From Actinomadura rubrisoli (GTDB taxonomy: Bacteria > Actinomycetota > Actinomycetes > Streptosporangiales > Streptosporangiaceae), in contig NZ_SMKU01000054.1 of NCBI RefSeq assembly GCF_004349215.1, positions 1 to 37,305 of the forward strand: a stretch of DNA of 37,305 nucleotides. Reading direction: 5' to 3'. Below are positions 32,584 to 37,305 of this stretch, piece by piece. The position numbers and the translations under genes were made by a program. Each line of letters begins with the position of its first letter. Positions within the stretch are counted from its first letter, which is position 1. The notes beneath the pieces are model-generated. The model did no database searches. It saw nothing but the letters and a program-made list of their open reading frames with translations, and was not told where the DNA came from.

Positions 32584-33675
32584 ATGGCCATGACACGAGT
32601 CCGCCCCGGTCGCGTTCTCTTCAAGACCCGCGGTCGCCCCCACGGCGCGGGCGCCGAGGACCGTCCCCGCGACTCCGCCGTCATCGACTGGGCCGCCTAC
32701 ATCGACGGCCACCGGGCCTCCACCGGCACCGTCGACGACGCCGTCCGCCTCATCCGCGACGGACGGCTGACCTCGGACGGCGACAGCGCCGGCTTCGTCT
32801 GGGTCGGCCTGCACGAGCCGTCCTCGACCGAGCTGTCGGAGCTGGCGGAGGTCTTCGGGCTGCACCCGCTCGCCGTCGAGGACGCGATCCACGCCCACCA
32901 GCGTCCCAAGCTGGAGCGCTACGACGACGTCCACTTCGTCGTGATGAAGACCGTCGGGTACGTCGCGCGCGGCGCGGACGGCGCCGAGGTCGTCGAGACC
33001 GGCGAGATCATGATCTTCTGCGGCCCCGACTTCGTCGTCACCGTCCGGCACGGGGAGCACGGCGAGCTGGGATCGGTCCGCGAGCAGCTGGAGCAGGACC
33101 CGGCCCGGCTGGCCAAGGGGCCCGCGGCCGTCCTGCACGCCGTCGCCGACCGCGTCGTGGACGGGTACGTCTGCGTCGCCGACGCCGTCCAGGAGGACAT
33201 CGACGAGGTCGAGGAGGCGGTCTTCTCGCCCGAGCGCACCGACGAGTCGCGCCGGATCTACCGCCTCAAGCGCGAGGTCATCCAGCTCAAGCGCGCCGTC
33301 GGGCCGCTCGCCGGGCCGCTGCGCAACCTGTCGGGCCGCCGGTTCGTCCCCGCCGAGATCAGGGAGTACCTCCGCGACGTCGAGGACCACCTGACCCGCG
33401 TCCGCGAGCAGGTCGAGTCCTACGACGAACTGCTGAACCCGATCCTCCAGGCCCACATGACCCAGGTGACCGTCGCCGACAACCAGGACATGCGCAAGAT
33501 CTCCGCCTGGGGCGCGATCTTCATGGTGCCGACGGCCATCGCCGGGGTGTACGGGATGAACTTCGACTTCATCCCGTCGGCCGGCTGGCACTACGGCTAC
33601 CACCTGACCATCGGGGTCATCGGCCTGGCCTGCCTGGCGCTGTACCGGGGTTTCCGCCGCCACGGCTGGCTGTGA
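32584..33675 (+). CDS. corA: CorA-family magnesium/cobalt transporter
   Basis: 363 residues. A large cytoplasmic N-terminal domain (about 30-300, with FVWVGLHEPSSTELSELAEVFGLHPLAVEDAIHAHQRPKLERYDDVHFVVMKTV, the CorA core) is followed by a long helix (VREQVESYDELLNPILQAHMTQVT). Two C-terminal membrane helices flank the selectivity motif Y323-GMN (324-326). It forms pentameric channels for Mg2+ uptake. The ATG at 32584 has AGGAG at 32573-32577. The 210-nt leader contains a translated-looking short ORF and competing hairpins. Other metal genes (CDF, CNNM) lie at the other end of the window, not adjacent. Confidence 0.95.
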   Translation: MAMTRVRPGRVLFKTRGRPHGAGAEDRPRDSAVIDWAAYIDGHRASTGTVDDAVRLIRDGRLTSDGDSAGFVWVGLHEPSSTELSELAEVFGLHPLAVEDAIHAHQRPKLERYDDVHFVVMKTVGYVARGADGAEVVETGEIMIFCGPDFVVTVRHGEHGELGSVREQLEQDPARLAKGPAAVLHAVADRVVDGYVCVADAVQEDIDEVEEAVFSPERTDESRRIYRLKREVIQLKRAVGPLAGPLRNLSGRRFVPAEIREYLRDVEDHLTRVREQVESYDELLNPILQAHMTQVTVADNQDMRKISAWGAIFMVPTAIAGVYGMNFDFIPSAGWHYGYHLTIGVIGLACLALYRGFRRHGWL

Positions 33676-33677
33676 CC

Positions 33678-33698
33678 CCCGCGCTACGTCACCGCGGG
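33678..33698. terminator. Short bidirectional hairpin between corA and the glycerophosphodiesterase
   Basis: CCCGCG (33678-33683) and CGCGGG (33693-33698), 9-nt loop, overlaps the stop of the minus-strand gene (33684-33686) and lies 2 bp past the corA stop. Six pairs only, no U-run. Confidence 0.4.
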
Positions 33699-34592
33699 CG
33701 GGAGGGGGAGACCGTGCTCGGCCATCACGCGCCGCAGGCGGTCCGGGTAGTCGGTGACGATCGCGTCCACGCCGTACTTGATGAACCGCGACATGTCCTC
33801 GGGCTCGTTCACCGTCCACACGGCGACCGGGAGGGCGAGCGCGTGCGCGTCGTCCACCAGGCTGGGGACGGCCAGCACGTGCTCGGGTGACAGGGCGGTC
33901 GCGCCCGCCGCCAGGGCCGCGCCGACCGGATCGTCCGGCGGCAGGCCCGCGAGCCACCGCGTCCCCGGGACGAGCGTCTTCCGCTCGACCAGGGCCGTCC
34001 GGCCGAGCCCCGGGTGGCGCTCGCGGGCCTCGGCCAGGACGCGCCAGTCGAAGGCGAGCAGCCGGCTCCGCGCGGCCAGGCCCGCGGACGCCAGGACGCC
34101 CGCGACGGCATCGGTGAACAGCGCGACCAGCGCGTCCGGCCAGCCCGGGTCGGTCTTCAGCTCGACCGAGAGCCGCACGCCCGCCGGGCCGAGCAGCCCG
34201 CACGCCTCGGCCAGCGTCGGGATCCCGGTGCCGGGCAGCGGGCGCTGCGTCGCCGTGAACGCGTCCCCCGGCCGCCGGACGCCCGCGTCCACCGTCCTGA
34301 GCTGCGCGAGCGTCAGCTCCCTGATCGCCTTGCCGACGTAGGGGAACGACGGGTCGCCCGGACGGGCCGGGACCGTGTCGGCCAGCGTCACCGGCGACAG
34401 CACCTGGTCGTGGCAGACGACGACCGCGCCGTCCGAGGTCAGGCCCACGTCCAGCTCGATCGCGTCCACGCCCAGTTCGAGCGCGTGCGCGAAGCCGGGG
34501 AGCGTGTTCTCCGGACGGAGCCCGCGCGCCCCGCGGTGGCCGTGGACTTCGACTCCGCTGAAAAGCACGGCAAGCACGCTACAGCGCGTCAC
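33684..34592 (-). CDS. Glycerophosphodiester phosphodiesterase
   Basis: About 302 residues, GDPD TIM barrel. The catalytic HRG-x-RG...ENT motif (HGHRGARGLRPENTLPGFAHAL) supplies both active-site histidines with VCHDQ, the Ca2+-binding ELDV is in DAIELDVGLTSDG, and LSVELK is also present. It hydrolyses glycerophosphodiesters to sn-glycerol-3-phosphate and an alcohol. The central insertion (after GIPTLAEA) is as in other actinobacterial GDPDs. No signal peptide, so probably cytoplasmic. The start is uncertain: GTG at 34592, 34577 or 34568, all before the conserved HGHRG; the longest is listed. It follows purA by 108 bp on the same strand. Confidence 0.9.
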   Translation of the reverse strand: MTRCSVLAVLFSGVEVHGHRGARGLRPENTLPGFAHALELGVDAIELDVGLTSDGAVVVCHDQVLSPVTLADTVPARPGDPSFPYVGKAIRELTLAQLRTVDAGVRRPGDAFTATQRPLPGTGIPTLAEACGLLGPAGVRLSVELKTDPGWPDALVALFTDAVAGVLASAGLAARSRLLAFDWRVLAEARERHPGLGRTALVERKTLVPGTRWLAGLPPDDPVGAALAAGATALSPEHVLAVPSLVDDAHALALPVAVWTVNEPEDMSRFIKYGVDAIVTDYPDRLRRVMAEHGLPLPPAVT

Positions 34593-34638
34593 CGAACGTC
34601 TGGTGGACGCGCGGTGAGAAGGGCGCGAACCGTGCCCC

Positions 34639-36086
<1,448 letters not shown>

Positions 36087-36180
36087 TCACGAGCCGGAGA
36101 TTCCGACCAGGCGTGGAGGTGGCGAAGGTATCAGAGCGGCGGGAGAGGCGCCCGCGATCCGATCCGGGTACGGGCCGCGA

Positions 36181-36600
36181 TCAGCCGGCCAGGGCGTCGG
36201 CCGCCTCGGGGCTGCTGTCGCGCAGGAAGGTCTTGCAGCGCTCCGCCTCGTCCTCCTCGCCGATCGCCGCGGCGGCGCGTCCGAGGGCGTGCAGGGCGCG
36301 CAGGAAGCCGCGGTTGGCCGGGTGCTCCCAGGGGATCGGGCCCTGCCCCTTCCAGCCGGCCCGGCGCAGCTGGTCGAGCCCGCGGTGGTAGCCGGTGCGG
36401 GAGAAGGCGTAGGAGTCGATCACGCTGCCCTTGGCGAAGGCGCGGTCGGCCAGCTCGGCCCACGCTCCCGGGTAGTCCGGATGGCGCGCGGCCACCTCGA
36501 ACGGGTCGACGCCGTTCTCCAGGGCCTCGCGGGCCTCCGCGTTGTCCGGGAGTTCGGTCGGGGACGGGCCGCCGAGCAGGTTCTGGGTCATGCGGGTCAT
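36181..36600 (-). CDS. DUF3151 family protein
   Basis: 139 residues, soluble, helical. It matches the actinobacterial DUF3151 pattern: LLGGPSPTELP, DPFEVAARHPDYPGAWAELADRAFA, VIDSYAFSRTGYHRGLDQLRRAGWKGQGPIPWEHPANRGFLRALHALGRAAAAIGE. The arrangement of helix pairs resembles TPR-like repeats. Function unknown; in many actinomycetes it sits next to purA, as it does here (197 bp upstream of the purA start, same strand). ATG at 36600; an in-frame ATG three codons later is possible. Confidence 0.9.
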   Translation of the reverse strand: MTRMTQNLLGGPSPTELPDNAEAREALENGVDPFEVAARHPDYPGAWAELADRAFAKGSVIDSYAFSRTGYHRGLDQLRRAGWKGQGPIPWEHPANRGFLRALHALGRAAAAIGEEDEAERCKTFLRDSSPEAADALAG

Positions 36601-36646
36601 GGTAGGTCGCGCCGCCGTCCCGCATCACCCCGGGTGGCGCGTGAGT

Positions 36647-37237
36647 TCAGGCGGGCATGCGGGGCCGCGTCCGCGCCGGTCCCGGCATGGGGAGCGGCAG
36701 CCGGAAGCGCACGGTGCCGTCCGCGGTGCGGGCGCGGGCGGCGGGCCAGCCGCTGCGGATGGCGAAGACGGCCTCATGGTTGTCCGGGATGACGTCCGCG
36801 TGGAACTCGGTGACGCCGCGCCGTCCGGCGAGCTGCGCGAGGTAGGCCATGAGCCGTCCGCCGAGCCCGCACCGCTTCCACGGGTCGGCGACCAGCACGG
36901 CGACCTCCGCCCGCGACGGCCGCCGGACGTCCCGGACGTACTCGGCGATGCCGATCGCCTCACCGTCCAGCAACGCGACCATGGCCTCCCGGTCCCAGTG
37001 GTCGAGCCCGTCCATGGAGCGCAGGTAGTACTCCGGGATGCGCGGGGTGCCGGAGAAGAAGCGCGTGTAGAGGCTGGCCTTGGACAGGTGCGCCGACATC
37101 CGCCGCAGCCGGTCGCGGTCGCCGATGCCGTACGGCCTGAATCGCACGTCCTCCAGCGTCGGCGTCCCGGGCAGGCCGGGGAGGGGCGCGGCAATGTGGG
37201 CGACGCCGCACCCATCGAGTTGCTTCATAAAACCCAT
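36647..37237 (-). CDS. GNAT-family N-acetyltransferase
   Basis: 196 residues from the chosen ATG. GNAT core: VRFRPYGIGDRDRLRRMSAHLS (first strand and helix), VALLDGEAIGIAEYVRD, then VLVADPWKRCGLGGRLMAYLAQLAGRRGVTEFHADVIPDNHEAVFAIRSGW, where the acetyl-CoA-binding (Q/R)xxGxG/A turn is KRCGLGG. Substrate unknown. ATG at 37237 or 37228, or the TTG at 37264, could start it; none has a clear Shine-Dalgarno and all precede the conserved part by about 30 residues. Upstream (37238-37305) is a short GC-rich flank with nothing I can name. Confidence 0.8.
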   Translation of the reverse strand: MGFMKQLDGCGVAHIAAPLPGLPGTPTLEDVRFRPYGIGDRDRLRRMSAHLSKASLYTRFFSGTPRIPEYYLRSMDGLDHWDREAMVALLDGEAIGIAEYVRDVRRPSRAEVAVLVADPWKRCGLGGRLMAYLAQLAGRRGVTEFHADVIPDNHEAVFAIRSGWPAARARTADGTVRFRLPLPMPGPARTRPRMPA

Positions 37238-37305
37238 TGGACCGTACTGGGTTTCGTCAAGCAACCCCTGTTCCGTCCACCGGGACAGGGAGGGGAGAAG
37301 GGGGA

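Overview
The window is very GC-rich (about 70% or more by eye), with dense genes, frequent GTG/TTG starts and ATGA overlaps. Gene content (a PknG/GlnX/GlnH signalling operon, a DUF3151 protein, STAS and DUF6401-like small proteins) points to an actinomycete. Streptosporangiales, perhaps Thermomonosporaceae (Actinomadura-like), is the best guess, but this is inference and there is no rRNA here to confirm it.

Layout. 1-1.9 kb: end of a HAD phosphatase gene, a LapA-like membrane protein with a repetitive tail, and a small holin-like membrane protein. 1.95-8.8 kb, minus strand: a 1086-residue coiled-coil protein that looks like a dead superfamily-1 helicase, a CDF metal exporter, and two overlapping CNNM/CorC-type (DUF21-CBS) membrane proteins, the first of which is frameshifted. 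9.06-17.45 kb, plus strand: a six-gene operon built around a PknG-type kinase. Its members are a coiled-coil protein, PknG, a VWA protein, a zinc-ribbon FHA protein, a GlnX-like four-helix membrane sensor and a GlnH-like binding protein. It reads as an enlarged version of the actinobacterial amino-acid-sensing GlnH-GlnX-PknG pathway. 17.5-25.3 kb: STAS protein, PlsC acyltransferase, a lipoprotein, an NfeD-like/flotillin pair, a NrtR-like Nudix regulator with a damaged Nudix box, a small unknown protein, a HisC-type aminotransferase and a large winged-helix regulator.

25.26-26.12 kb holds no convincing gene. It carries a perfect 9-bp inverted repeat, scattered GTTAC words and two tandem GC hairpins. 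26.15-37.2 kb: a divergent MurA, a SUFU-domain protein, a MOSC protein, purB, purD, CorA, glycerophosphodiesterase, purA, DUF3151 and a GNAT acetyltransferase. Three purine genes (purD, purB, purA) lie on the minus strand, interrupted by corA.

The most interesting signal is the corA leader at about 32.36-32.58 kb. A 38-codon proline-rich open reading frame with a perfect Shine-Dalgarno sequence is followed by three hairpins that cannot all form together. One covers the end of the leader ORF, and the last pairs across the corA ribosome-binding site. This has the architecture of ribosome-controlled attenuation of a Mg2+ transporter, analogous to but apparently unrelated in sequence to the enterobacterial mgtL/corL leaders. 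Functional statements are inferences from sequence read by eye; no searches or folding programs were run.
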